A DNA stretch of 64,000 bases. Origin: Sycobia sp. Sy_11. Lineage: Eukaryota; Arthropoda; Insecta; Hymenoptera; Epichrysomallidae. Below are positions 36,766-49,800 of the stretch, in pieces (the first letter of the stretch is position 1; every line of letters starts with the position of its first letter). A program made the position numbers and the translations under genes. Under the pieces are notes generated by a model, which did no database searches, was not told the DNA's origin, and saw nothing but the letters and a program-made list of their open reading frames with translations. The DNA is taken from positions 62,001 through 126,000 of the forward strand of contig JACCIC010000139.1 in assembly GCA_018907035.1 (NCBI GenBank). Direction: 5' to 3'.

Positions 36766-39735
36766 TAGTATGTCAAGTCAATTTTATCCCTATGTTTCAT
36801 TTTGTGATGTATAAGATGGCAATATCTCTATATCTTGTTATCTTTTGTTATTAACACTTTATGAATATTCTGCTCAATTTTTGGAATTTGTGAAGTGTTC
36901 ATAACAAAAGATAATAAGATATAAATATATTGCAATTTTGTACATCACAAACAGTGTATTTTTTAATATAATAATAATAGCTGACTATAGTGCAATATAT
37001 ATAATAAATTTTTTTCACTATATTTGGAATACCAGTTATAATAAAAGACATTTTACTGTGCTTAAGTTTAAAACAAAACAGAAATTAATAACAAAATCTT
37101 TTAAAGTATAAATCATTTGTTGATGATGGCTTGGTATGAAAAGCAAAAATTGTCTAATGAATACAAGGTCTCCGGATCTCCTGGAGAACATACAAGATTT
37201 TCATTTTAATGTTCTTCAAACAAGTTTGAATCACAGTCCAGACACTGGTTTTCAATGTGTATTTTAATTTACTTTATCAAAATCATATAATCGTATCAAT
37301 CATATCAATATAATTTATTTAATTTCGAATATGTAACTTATATAAAACCGTGCAATTAGTTAATAAAAGAAGTTTCCAATAGTTTAGAGAGAACAAAGTT
37401 TAAAACAGCACTTCGGATATAATGATTTTTTTTTATAATTTTTACTTTATATTATCATAGGAAGACCAAAAGAAGCAGCAAGATGCAAAAATTGAAGAAG
37501 CTTGCAGCAGTGTGTCGGACCCGCCCAAGATAAAAATGATTACGAAAAAAATGCTTAAAGGGCATATTAATAAAGTGAACTCGGTACACTTCAGTGGGGA
37601 CAGTAGGTTAGTTTTTCCTGTATTAATATGCATTTCCTATGAAATCTATAATCTGATTTCTGGTTTAAAAATTCAGTCCAATCCGATACATATTGGAGTT
37701 TCTCATGTCGGCAACGAGAAAAGTTCAAGCAGAAATCTAAGAAAATTCTTATGAGACTTCAGTAATATTAACTCCAATTTTAAGTTAAATAAAGCAGAGC
37801 AAAACCATGAAATTTAATAGATCTCTATTGGATTTCGTATAGAGTTTAACTGTAAATTGAGACTAATCAGCGTATTTGGAATCATTTATAAACTATTCTA
37901 ACATACTATATAAATTGAAAATCCCTATTTCTGGTATATAATTTTAATACAATCACTTCAAAAGTTGATGGCATCTCTTCAAAAAGGGCATTGATCGAAA
38001 ATGGATCTTTTTTGCTTATTTTCACTTGTAGCTCTTATATAGCTTAGCTTCTATTACAGATAATTCCTGACATCTTCAGGAATGATTTGGGATCCGATTA
38101 ACTACAATACGTATTTATTACATCGCGACAGGCACTGCGTAACCGGCTCCTTAGATGGCAAGCTGATAATCTGGGACTCGTGGACCGGCAACAAGGTCCA
38201 GGTGATACCGCTGCGCTCGGCTTGGGTGATGTCGGTCGCGTTCGCGCCCTCGGGCAACTTCGTCGCCTGCGGCGGCATGGACAACATGTGCACCGTCTAC
38301 GACGTGAACAATCGGGACGCGACGGGCTCCGCCAAAATCACCCGCGAGCTGCTAGGATACGAGGGCTTCCTGTCCTCCTGCCGCTTCCTCGATGACAGCC
38401 ACATCATCACCGGCTCCGGAGATATGAAAATGTAAATATCCAAGTTCTGGATTTAAATTGAAAAAAAAAACTGTCTATGCACTTCTCTATTGTTTGTTCG
38501 TTAAGAATCGTATGTATCGCGAATTTTAACTCTTCACGGGTTATGTATATTCTTTTTTTTATTCGTTTGATGATGTATGTTGGCACTCGTAATCTTTACT
38601 TATGCCGATCAGTTTGGCCATTTTAATCATTCAGTTCATTTTTAACAGCATTTTATTCGCGCGTCCCTTGTCTCGTCTCCGATTTTTGCTTATTCCAGAA
38701 AATGGATAAAAGTATTTGAATATCCAATTTTGTCTGAAAAAAAAATAAGTAGGCGAACGCATTCCACATTTTGACTGTGAAATATAGAGAAGCAACGTTT
38801 GTCGGAGGTGCGAACGGTTTTTAAATGGCTAAAAAGATGTGAACGACGAAGATCCTGCCAGATATCCGACCAAATAATTGATCTTGATCAAAATATCAAC
38901 TTTCTACCTACCGACGATTTTTGCTTTAAATATTGAAAGTGGCGTACACAGCCGAAACTACAATTGATAAATAACGTAATTTAACTGAAGCGATCCATGT
39001 ATTTTTTAACGTAACATGCAACGAGTCTTCAATCAATTGATAAATATATTATAAACTTGAAAAATTCGAAAATCCTTTTTAGCAGAAATGATTTTATTGG
39101 TTAACATTAATTGACGTCTAAATTAGTTTCATATAATCAATTTGTATATCGATATTCAAAGTTATCAAAAAGCGATTAGTTTTCATTTACCATACATACG
39201 AGCTTTGGAATAAAGTGAAAAAAATAGAGATATGGCTAAAGTTGAGTTCAGACATAATATTCCTGGATATGATATCCAGCTGTATCTGGGATTTGGAGGC
39301 GAACAAAAAGACAACCGACTTCGCGGGCCATGCAGGCGACGTCGTCAGCATCAGTCTCGGTCCCGATGGCAATACTTACATCACCGGCTCAGTCGACCGA
39401 ACCTGCAAACTTTGGGATCTTAGGGAAGAGGTCGCACATCAGACCTTTTTTGGACACGAAGCTGACGTGAACTCCGTGTGTGTAAGTCATGTCAGATATT
39501 GTGAACATCTATATATTATGACTTATATGCAATTCATAGCTTCATTACGACATTAAATATTTATTAATTTAGAAAAAAATCGTCTAACCTAGACTAGTCT
39601 AACGTTGACTAGCAAAAGGAAAAAAACGTTCTCCTGCATGTGACCATAAGAGGTAAACTGCGTTGGACCAATTTAGTTGTTTCGACCGAAAAGAAAAAAT
39701 TTTCATTTACATTATATACACGCACGCACACACAT

Positions 39736-39821
<86 letters not shown>

Positions 39822-41232
39822 GCGAAGTTAGTTGTCCTGCAAGTATAATTTTCATACAAAAACGCACATCGGTGCTCAAGAATAGTTTTATTCAAAATAT
39901 TTACCTATATAGTCTACAAAATCTATATTATCGATAAAGATTATAATAACATAATATCATTCGAATGATAAAAGTTCTTATAGAAAATATAGAATTATAA
40001 TATATTTTAATTATTGCTTACTAAACTCCAGATTATCCCCTTATTGACAGAAAAATAATGAGGAATATTATTCAGAAATTTTAGCGGGTCGATCAAAATA
40101 TTTTGTATTTAATATTCCCGTGCAAATGCGAAATCTTATGCAGCAATTGTCTCAATAATAATAACAATTTTTCTCGTATGTACATGTGTTTGAGGATAGC
40201 CTTGCCTCTTAAAAGCGATTTTCGCACTCTCGTTTTCCAATTCATGAAATGCACCGTATTATATTTAATTTATTCTGACGATTTGATTATATATATATTG
40301 AAATATTTCTGTTGCAAAAAGTATCATCCGTCGGGCAACGCCTTCGTCACCGCCTCGGAGGACAAGACGGCGCGCCTCTGGGATCTGCGCTCCGATCAGC
40401 AGATCGCTTCGTTCAAGCCCCCGGACTCGAATCCGGGCTTCACGTCCAGCGCCCTGTCGCTGAGCGGCCGTTTCATCTTTTGCGGCACCGACGACAATAA
40501 GATCCACGTCTGGGACACGCTGAAGATTCAGTACAACAGTCAGTTTGATTTTGTCAGAATTATATTCATTGAATTATTTTCACGCGAGCTTCACGCGCAC
40601 TGAAGATTTAGAGATCATTTTAAAAAATTGAATATAATGAAAGGGAGTTTTGGCTTTTAGAAAGATGTCTCGTTATATAAGGCATTGGGGACGAGATTTT
40701 TTATAAATAAATCATGTTTCTTCATGGATATAACAATTGATCTATATATGTCAGTATATTAGAATTTCCATTGTTATATGATTTTAGTGAAATGACTACA
40801 ACTTTAATGAAAATTTCATTTCAGAATTCTGTTATTTTTTTTAAAAATATTATAGTAGTAAGTTATTCCAAAAGTATAATGTTTAAACCATCAATAACTT
40901 CATAACCGGTAAAAAAGTGTAACATTGCCAACAATATGAGTTAATATAATTTAAAATGAAGCTAGTGGCCTTTTCCAGCTAGATAATATAAATAATTATT
41001 AAAAATATACTAACCAAATTATATGAAATACATAATTGACGCGAAATGCTTAAAAATATTATATAAGTGTAATTCATTTTTTAAGTATAATTGATTAAAA
41101 AGAAAATTCTATGTATAATTTACAGCTTGTTTGCAAGGACACGAGAATCGCGTGACATCGATATGCATGTCTGGAAATGGTATGGCTTTAGCTAGTTGCT
41201 CATGGGATCAGAACGTGAGAATCTGGGTGTAA
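35837..41232 (+). CDS. Gbeta76C: Visual-type G protein beta subunit (Gbeta76C-like)
   Basis: Exons: 35837-35905, 37461-37606, 38132-38431, 39280-39481, 40322-40538, 41126-41232. All junctions are in phase, 346 aa, the same length as fly Gbeta76C. The amino-terminal helix (about 1-35, Lys/Glu-rich coiled-coil) pairs with a G gamma subunit. Seven WD repeats follow, ending in LIIWD, CTVYD, ICIWD, CKLWD, ARLWD, IHVWD and VRIWV. Blocks such as [37 protein letters not shown] and SGDMKI are invariant in the family. The sequence is nearer the eye-specific insect beta subunit than the ubiquitous Gbeta13F, from recalled family features. It should bind G alpha q at the photoreceptor membrane and act in phototransduction. 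The exon 5 acceptor (TTGCAAAAAG) has a poor pyrimidine tract. AATAAA at 41521 is the likely polyadenylation signal. Confidence 0.92.
36706..36762. repeat. (TA)n microsatellite
   Basis: TA run in intron 1 of Gbeta76C, about 40 bp upstream of the long hairpin at 36801-36951. Confidence 0.9.
36801..36951 (+). repeat. Long near-perfect inverted repeat (hairpin) in Gbeta76C intron 1
   Basis: Left arm 36801-36859 and right arm 36893-36951 are each 59 nt and align without gaps: 52 of 59 Watson-Crick pairs and about 55 counting G-U pairs, around a 33-nt loop. Arms begin TTTGTGATGTA and end AACACTT. The sense transcript of the host gene would fold it. It may be a miRNA or hairpin-RNA precursor, or a small MITE. 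I recognise no known mature miRNA in it. Confidence 0.85.
38597..38643 (+). repeat. Dispersed repeat, copy B
   Basis: Partner of the segment at 5288-5335. It lies in Gbeta76C intron 3, about 150 bp before the probable mariner fragment, so both may belong to one element. Confidence 0.4.
38780..38880 (+). mobile_element. Probable mariner-like transposase fragment
   Basis: In Gbeta76C intron 3. One frame reads [13 protein letters not shown], and after a one-base frame change continues [12 protein letters not shown]. This order matches the linker between the two helix-turn-helix motifs of mariner-type transposases (a VFKW..RF word followed by V-D-D-P-R-GRP). Only about 100 bp is recognisable, so the assignment is tentative. 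Confidence 0.4.
39720..39816. repeat. (CA)n microsatellite
   Basis: A long, almost pure CA run in intron 4 of Gbeta76C. The Thr-His and Cys-Val open frames across it are artefacts. Confidence 0.95.
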
Positions 41233-41387
41233 ATAGAATATAAGGAGGACGACGAACAGCTTAAATAATAGACATTGTAAATTCAATTTAAAAGTTCTAT
41301 ATTTGTTTTTAATTAATCTAATTTAACAAAGATTGTCTAAAAAAAAAACTTATCTTTGTAAATGAAAAATTAAACAATGTTAAACAA

Positions 41388-41390
<3 letters not shown>

Positions 41391-41436
<46 letters not shown>
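41391..41436. repeat. (TA)n microsatellite in the Gbeta76C 3'UTR region
   Basis: TA run between the stop codon (41230-41232) and the AATAAA at 41521, so it is probably transcribed as 3'UTR. Confidence 0.85.
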
Positions 41437-41437
<1 letters not shown>

Positions 41438-41529
41438 CATAAATGTATTTCAAGATTTATGTGTGAACCCATAGTAAAATAAGACACAGATTGTACGTAA
41501 TAAGAACACCATGGGTTTTAAATAAATAA

Positions 41530-43835
41530 ATATAAAGTAGGCATCAGAATAGTATCTTTTGCTAACTTAAAATATTGCGTTTACTGTTATTTCCTTATCA
41601 GGTATCACGAAGACAATTGCGCAAAGAGTCTTCTGTGGCTATGGTTGTGCATTTTTGCGTTCGCAAAATCCAATTGAATCATAAATATGTGAATTATCGC
41701 TCTGGACTTTCTCATTTACTTTTTGTAAAAATTAATTTACATCATTGTAAGCATATACATAATGATTTACAATATAATTTTTAGATGGCTAAACTCACTG
41801 TGCATCTTCATTATCATATACATATATAACAAAACGATGATCGATCGTTTTCTTCAATTTTACTCTTCATTCAAGAATGACTGTGTCATTGAACAAACAT
41901 TTACATTTGGAAAAATAAATGGATTAACATGTCACTCTGGGTTCGCTTATGTCGAACAAGCGCAATTTCATTTTATACCTTTCTATCGAAACAAATTTTA
42001 CAATTTGAATAGTCAATGATTTACGTTATTTATAAACTATTAATTGAATTCAATTATTTTATATATAAAATTTATATTTTTATGTAAATTATATTCGATA
42101 TAAATATAAGAAATTACGCAATAAATAATTAATTTATTTAACACGTAGCACTTATAATAAAAATAGTTCATTCATTCATACATAATTAAAATAATTCCTT
42201 ACGTATGCATCCACAGATGTATATACACACACTAATGTTTAATAATTATTATGCATAAAAACAGATAAATTCGAGGAGTTGAAGGAATAAAGAAATATTC
42301 AGCAACATACACTAAATAATTCCATTATAAGGATATATTATGAAAGGTTTTATTTAAGGCATGTTCTTTTTATCAAAATTTAAATTGGAAAGATATATAT
42401 TAAATTTAAAAATATACATCATATAGCAAAGTATTACTTTCAAACTAATAAATTAAATGAAATTTTTTAATTTTTAGAATTTTTAATATTTTTTTCGAAA
42501 TTATTATTATATTTTATTCCTTGAGTTATTATTTGTTCGATTTTCTGTAACACGTTTTTATTAATACAAAAATAATTAATAAAAATCAGGTTTAAATATT
42601 TATTATATAATACAATAATAAATAACGTAAATTATAAAAAACATTATTTATTTAGTTATTTATTATATCATTAAAAAACAAATTTGCCCTTAAAGTTTTT
42701 CTGCTATATTCTTCTAAAGCCTTCATCCTTCTATTGTAAACATTTCTATCTGATTAAGATTCAATAGAAATAATAATAAAGATAAAAACATGAAATTAAA
42801 ACACAACAATAAGTAATGATACAGAATTATGAAATTTTCTTCTTTTCAACTTAAATTTTTATAAAAGAAATTACTTGTAAAATATTAAACCTTTTATATG
42901 AACAATGTACACCATATTGTACTGAATTCATGTAAAGGGTGTATGAATGTATATAGCCTTTACATGAATTTACTTCTAGTGCCGAATTGAAACATCTTTA
43001 TTCCTATAATCTGATGATTTATTTGCTTTATTTAACTATATTTAAATGTATCTCGAATTTAATATATGTATTCTAATATAAGCAGTATATTATATGAGTG
43101 CATATATGCAAATTATATATACACACACACCGCAATAGCGCTGGATGAGAGATAAATCGATTCTTATGCAGTTTACGATTATTACTTATACTAACTAACT
43201 ATGTTCATTACGAATTATTACCTAAGATTGATATAAAATAAAATTAAACTATTAGCTTAACTTTTAGTGCACAACAAACGATTTATCTATTCTCAAGTCC
43301 TACTTTGGTGTATCACAGAAAATGTGTAGTTTCAAATATATTTTTTAGACACAATACTGGTTTATCATAAATCACTAGACAGAATTAAATGACCAAATAA
43401 TTTTAAATAATCTAAGTATAAAAATTACATAAAAAGAAAATCAAACTTATTCATTCAAAAATCTTCTGCAAGCAATCCACTTAAGTACTCACTCCATTAA
43501 TAAAAGAATTTATAAAAGTGTAACTTAAAAATTTTTGTTAATGTTACAAAAATGATACAGAAAAGATCTAATTTCGAAGATTCCTATTTTTTGTTTCTTT
43601 CATTTAAACTAATATTAACAATTTATATAAAAATTCAACAAACTTAATATATTAAATAATATTTATAAAACATTTTTTATAATAAATCAAAACAGCTTTT
43701 GCTGACAAGGAAACTTTAAAAAATTCACCGCATGATTGTTATTCTTTTAAATAAAACAAAAGATTTACGACTGTCTATAAATACATGCGCGAACTATATC
43801 TACGATCGCATTAACTATGCAGCGCAAATATTCTT
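41530..43835. other. Spacer between convergent Gbeta76C and NEURL4
   Basis: AT-rich with no exon. TTTATT words at about 42997 and 43027 (AATAAA on the minus strand) are candidate polyadenylation signals for NEURL4, 0.8 kb after its stop. A perfect 14-bp inverted repeat lies at 42925-42970. Confidence 0.5.
42925..42970. repeat. Perfect 14-bp inverted repeat
   Basis: AATTCATGTAAAGG (42925-42938) is exactly complementary to CCTTTACATGAATT (42957-42970), with an 18-nt loop. It lies between two convergent genes and might fold in the NEURL4 3'UTR if that transcript extends this far. Confidence 0.8.
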
Positions 43836-46800
43836 TTAAAACCCATCAAGATGAATAAGAAGAGCTATAATTACTGTAGCTCCAGTTTCTTTGGTGGCCC
43901 ATTCAATGCACTCCAACTGTACATCTAGATCATCTTTTTTACTGGACGTTGTATATGATCCAGGCCTCACGAGTAACTGAAAGGCCGTTGACGCATTAAC
44001 TTTCTTATTCAATTCGTTATCGAAGTACCTAAAGAGACCAAATTTTCTGTTTACAAAATCGAAACAAGTAATTTTTTATGAATAAAAAAAAAGTTTACGA
44101 AATGCTTTATATCACGTTACTTAATTTCCGATTATTGATTTTAGAAATTTTATATGAATTCAGAACTTACGTATATTGCTTAGTAAATTCTTCGGAAATC
44201 GCATATTTGATGTTTGGCGAAAATACTACTTGAGGATTTTGTTCTTCACTACTTATCCCAGTTATTAACGAGTCCGTGTCCAATTGTTCCTTCGTGAGTA
44301 ACTCGCCTCTATCGAGAATCCATCTGCAAAAATATGTAAGAATTATATGATTCGTAAAATACGATATTGATATTTTTATTCTATAACGTAATATAATGAT
44401 TCGAAAATACAATGCCAAATTTTAGGATTAAAAAAGGAAAAATATAAAGGCATCATTAAAAAACTGTAATAAATCTTTTCCCGGTATATATTAGAAAAAT
44501 ATCGTTCAAGGAATGTATGGCAATCATAAAAAAAATTTATTTGATATTTACTTTTCCCATTGCACAACTTCAGAATGTAAATAAAAGTTGATATAATTTT
44601 CAAAATAATAAAGTTGTTTACCTAACGGTATCGATGCTGGTGCCGTAAAAGGCAACGTGCCACTTGTCAGTAGTACCCTGGGGTATTTGATTAGCATTGA
44701 TATTCTGCTTCAGTGTGAATCTGACCCAGCCAATAGGTACAGCAAATTCGGCGAGGGGCTCACCTTTCTTGCATATTACCGTGTCTCCGTCGACTTTAAA
44801 ACATGAACTACAATAGCAGAGCACTTCATCGAGGGAGAAAAATTCATCGGGCAGTACTAGGGACTTTTTCAGTCTTACACAAGCCTTGAAGTATTCGCAC
44901 TTCTTTGACGGTGGCATTATGAGATTACTGCTAGCCAAAGGCGTGGACGGTATAGAGGCATGCATTGACAAAGTTTGGGCACCTATCAAATTATTTGAAA
45001 AGCAGTTGTTGGCAATTTGAAAGCCCTAAAAAGAGAATAAATTGTTTTGGATAGTTTTATTTAGTTATTTTGGTCTAAAAAAAGTCATTAAAAGAGTAGG
45101 ATTACTTACCAACGAGTTTCTGTGAAGATTCAGCGCAAGCTCCTGCGCTGAATTAGAATGATTTGAGTGCTGCCATGCACGGACGTTGGATCCTGTTACC
45201 ATCGTTGTAGTCATGGTCGTCGACGATGTCGTTGCTATCGTCGTAACCCCCGTCGCCGTCGTTGTCGCTGTTGTCCCGATTATGGCGGCAATATTACTAT
45301 TGTTATTTTGGGAACTATTGGACGCGATATTCTCGTTAATAACGTCGTTGGCATTACTTGAACTGATGGAAGCAATACTCTCGTTTATCGCATTATTGGC
45401 ATTGCTTGCATTAATGGCACTGTTTAAGTTGCTCATATTTGTTGTGTTAATAACCGAACCATTCTTTATGTTAATATTCGTAGCATTATTTAATTCTACA
45501 TTTGTATAAGACTCATTGTTATTGTCTCTTGCAACAACTGTTTCACTACTGCTGTTTCCCTCACAATTTTCACTGGAAACATTATTGTTATCTGAATTCG
45601 TTATTGTGTCTTTATTAGGATAATCATTATTATTAGAACTATTAGCACTAGAAACTTCTAAACTTGTGACTTCATCAGAACAATGCTCGGAATAATTTGA
45701 GTCAGTCTGAAGGCTGTTGGACATCGTGGATGACGCTGTTTGCTTTAGTTCTGTAACGAAAATATTAGAATTGTTTAAACCGAAATTTTAAATATGAAAT
45801 TATATAGCAATCCTTGGCTGAGGCTTCTTTTTGCAGCCTAAGACCAGACTGCTTGTGCATTCGTGTTTGTTGAAATTCATTCTGTTAATCAACATCTAGT
45901 TGCCCATCTGTAATATCTTGTGAAAGACCCCATTAAAATAAATAAATAAAGAATAATCTATACTTAAGTTCAATATTATTAATGTGTATCTAATTTAAGT
46001 ATATGGAAGAAACTGTCTTTTTTGTTAAACCACAAATAATATTTAAGATTTTTTTCAATCACATATTTTCTATTTGATCTGTTTTACCCCTACCTTTTAA
46101 AATAATATACGATATATACTATTAATAATAGACGATTAAAAATATTAAAATGGACTATGATATAATCATATTTTACAGTACATTGTTGAATAATAATCTC
46201 TTATAACAATACCTCTACAATTAGGTGTGGAATTTCTTCTGGCCAAATCATTATCTCTGGATGGAGTTTCTGGTAATTCACTTAAGTCATTAATCAATCC
46301 TCTGTCCTCCTCTTTCCTAGATTCTTCCTGTACATCAGAAGCCGACTCCTCTACCATTTCATCGACTAACGCTGCCACGCTATTTTCCTTCTCATGACAC
46401 TCCAAATCGGCCTTCTCTCGCGAATTTTCAACGTCCTCCATTGTATCTATTACCGTTAGCCTTTCCATAGCAGCTACATTGTTTACTTCGTTATCAAGCA
46501 TCTCGTTATCATTATGAACCGCAGGCAAACTAACTGCCAAGTCGCTCGGCGATGAACCAACGATCGAAATTTGCTCGCACTGTCCATAGAGATCTATTAC
46601 AGCAAAAACATATGGTGGTAGGTCAGTTGCAACGATTCCTTGATCCATGCCATCTACATAAAGATGTAGACGCGAATCATCGTCAAGCAACAAGCCTACG
46701 CTGGAACCCGAATGCAGGTTCTCGAGATTAGCACCGTACGACGATCGTACCTAAAGTAAAAAAAAATTTTAACTAAAAAATTCGATGTCTTTATAGCATA

Positions 46801-49800
46801 TATAATTTAAAAGATTATAAAATTTTCATAATTGTATGACAAGTTATAATTTAAGTTGGTTGCTAAATTTTCAATCATCTCATACTATTGGTATTGTATT
46901 CAATATAAATCTTTATATCGATATCCAAATATTTCCTTTCTTTTGATTTTAAAGCTATTAAAAAAGAATGCTTTATACATATTACTAATTTTTTAAACTG
47001 ATTTTCTATAATATTTAATATATATCTACTTGATTTGTAAATATAACATAATATTTTCATATGTATTATTATACTTTACCTTTGTTCCATTATGTGATAT
47101 CCAGTCGCTGCAAATAATCCAAGAATGTTTTTTTAAACCGAGAGCAGTAACAGGAAAGGTCATTTTTTCCGGAGCGACGCAAGAAACTCCACACAGTATC
47201 CCAGATACCCACCGCTCGTTCACTTTTTCAATTTTAACTTGGAATAACTTATTCTTAATTAATGGTCTACTGGACATAACCACACCTAAAGTTTTAAAGA
47301 AAAACATTAATAATCTTATGGTATATAATAGAAATTTCAAGATGAAATCATAAAAATACCCTGATTATAACTGGCTACTCTTCTAGCTACAGTCTTTTTC
47401 TCTAATTGAACATTTCTACCATGATTTTCGTGAAACTCATAAGACCAATCCATTTCACCCATTAACGGCACTGACAGTTGCGTTGGCGTTGTGGTCATTT
47501 CGTTTAACAATTTTCCGTCCCCACATGTATCTGCTGACGTATCCATACCAGCATCACTAAAAATTAATTAAAATTATATTGAGTTATATAATTTAAATTA
47601 TAGTATAGTATAATGCAATGAAATTTTCTCGGAAAAATATTGAAATTAAAAGTGCTCAATAATGGATCATTCAAAATATTCAAGTTGACAAAAATACAAA
47701 TCAATGAATAATTAATTAGAATCTTACTTTCTTACTCCGGGAAGTATAGGATCTAATAATAGTTCGAGCGAATCCTGTAATCTAAGACTAGCATTGGGTG
47801 ACATGGCCGTATTTTGTTGCTTGGTACTTGTGATACACACTGCGACCGTACTACCGAACAGTTCGACAATGGCATAACACATCTCAGGCACATTTGTAGC
47901 AGCAACGCCCATATCTTCCCGATTAACATAGAATTTAAGATTACCCTCACAGGTACGTTTCAAACCAATCTTGTCGCCAACGCGCAGCCAGTCTAAACTT
48001 GGACTATAATTCCAGCAGAGGCAATGACCCTTGTGACGAACTTGATTACCTTCATATCGTTAAAAAATATTATATACGTTAAAATATAGTTTGTAAATGA
48101 AATTAATTTAACTTTAAGTTGATATTGATCGTCTATTATTAGTATTCATTAGTGGATTTATTAACACCGAATTTTCAGATCAAAATCTTTAAATCTTTAA
48201 ATGCAATTTCACAAGTAAATAAATCTCACCGACAAGATACCAGGCATCGGCTGGTATCGACGTCATTCCCTGTACAAGATTCATAGAGCTCAACCAGTTC
48301 CCGCTTTCATTGCTGACGAGGCCGATTCTGAGCGAACCACTCCACTCTCGGGCCACCTCTTGAATACTTATTTCGAAGAGTTCGTTGTTCTCCAGAGCGG
48401 ATTCACTAAGCAATACCGCATTGTTGTACTTTCGGCAGCGTGTTGCAATCGTACGTCCAGTGTCCAGCTGGATATTCAGACCAACGGATTCGTGAAATTT
48501 GTGGGTTATTTCAGCCTGGACGGGCGGTTGCACTACGGACGTAGGCTGCTGGCTCATCATACTGTTCTCAGAGGGTAGATATTGTTGTAGAGTTAAATCA
48601 CGTCTCTCTGGAACCGCTATCGTTACCTGAAACGTGAAAGAAGTAAATAATTATTTTTACTATACCAGGATGGAATACATTTGTGTTAAAAATAATTTAT
48701 ATGAAATAAAATAAAAGCAACTTTGTTAATGAACACGTTGAAGTTAATTTCTTAAAGGATTTATTTGAAATTTCAATAATATTTTTAATTAAATTAACAA
48801 TGTATGAAGTTATCTTATTCATTAAAGAGAAATTATCATCATTAAATAATAGTCTTTTATGAATAAAGACTACTCTACTTACTTGAGCACACTGCCCGTA
48901 AAGATCGATAACGGGATAAACGTGAAGAGGTAAGCCGGTGCAGGCAGGTCCTTGGTCAACACCATCTAAATAATAATGTAGACTTCCATCGGAGCACCTA
49001 ATCATCCCGACGCGATTGCCTTCGGTGAGTTTGTCTAGGTCGCAAGCGTAATTATTTCGAAGCGCGACACCGTCGCGCGTTACCGTTGAGCCTGACAGCA
49101 TCCACGTGTCGTGATCAATGTCTGTCATCGTCGACGGAAATTCCAGCTCGTCCGGCCTATAATAAAAAATTATTTTCTAAAATGTAATCCATTCAATAAG
49201 TAATAAACGATTTAACGTTATCTGTATTTAAATTAATTCACTAACTTACAAAAAATATTTATGACATGCAATAAAATACTTTTTTCATCAACATAGTTTC
49301 TCGAAACAAATATTTTTTCAATTAAGCAAAGTGCACTTTTTTAACACCTCGGATCTATTGTTCTTTTCAATTGAATCAACAAAAGCTTCGAAAATCTGTA
49401 ACTCGTAAATTGATAGAATCCAAATAATACCTGATAGCGGTAACGCCTGCCTCTATCGAACCGGACCAGCGATCGACCATTTTATCAATCGTCACTTCGA
49501 ACATCTCGCCATCGCGTAATGCCCGATTCGCTATAACGATTGCGTCATTGAATTCACCAAGAGCGCGCGGCCGCGATGCTGTTAAACCATTATTCGTAAT
49601 GCGAGCATTCTTGCCGTGCACGTGATGAAAGCGCAAATCACTGCAACAAAAGTGAATAGAAATTTTATTATTTTCATTAGAAAGATTGCTTATATCTAGA
49701 TATTTCATTATTGCTGAAATTCACGTTATAATTTAAGAGCACTTAATAATAGTTTGCAAGTAAAAAATTCAATTATAGCCCAATATAAAATATAAAGTAT

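Noticed and set aside
45186..45509. Plus-strand hydrophobic open frame
   Set aside because: Reverse of the Asn/Thr-rich NEURL4 exon; hydrophobicity follows from complementing AAC/ACC codons.
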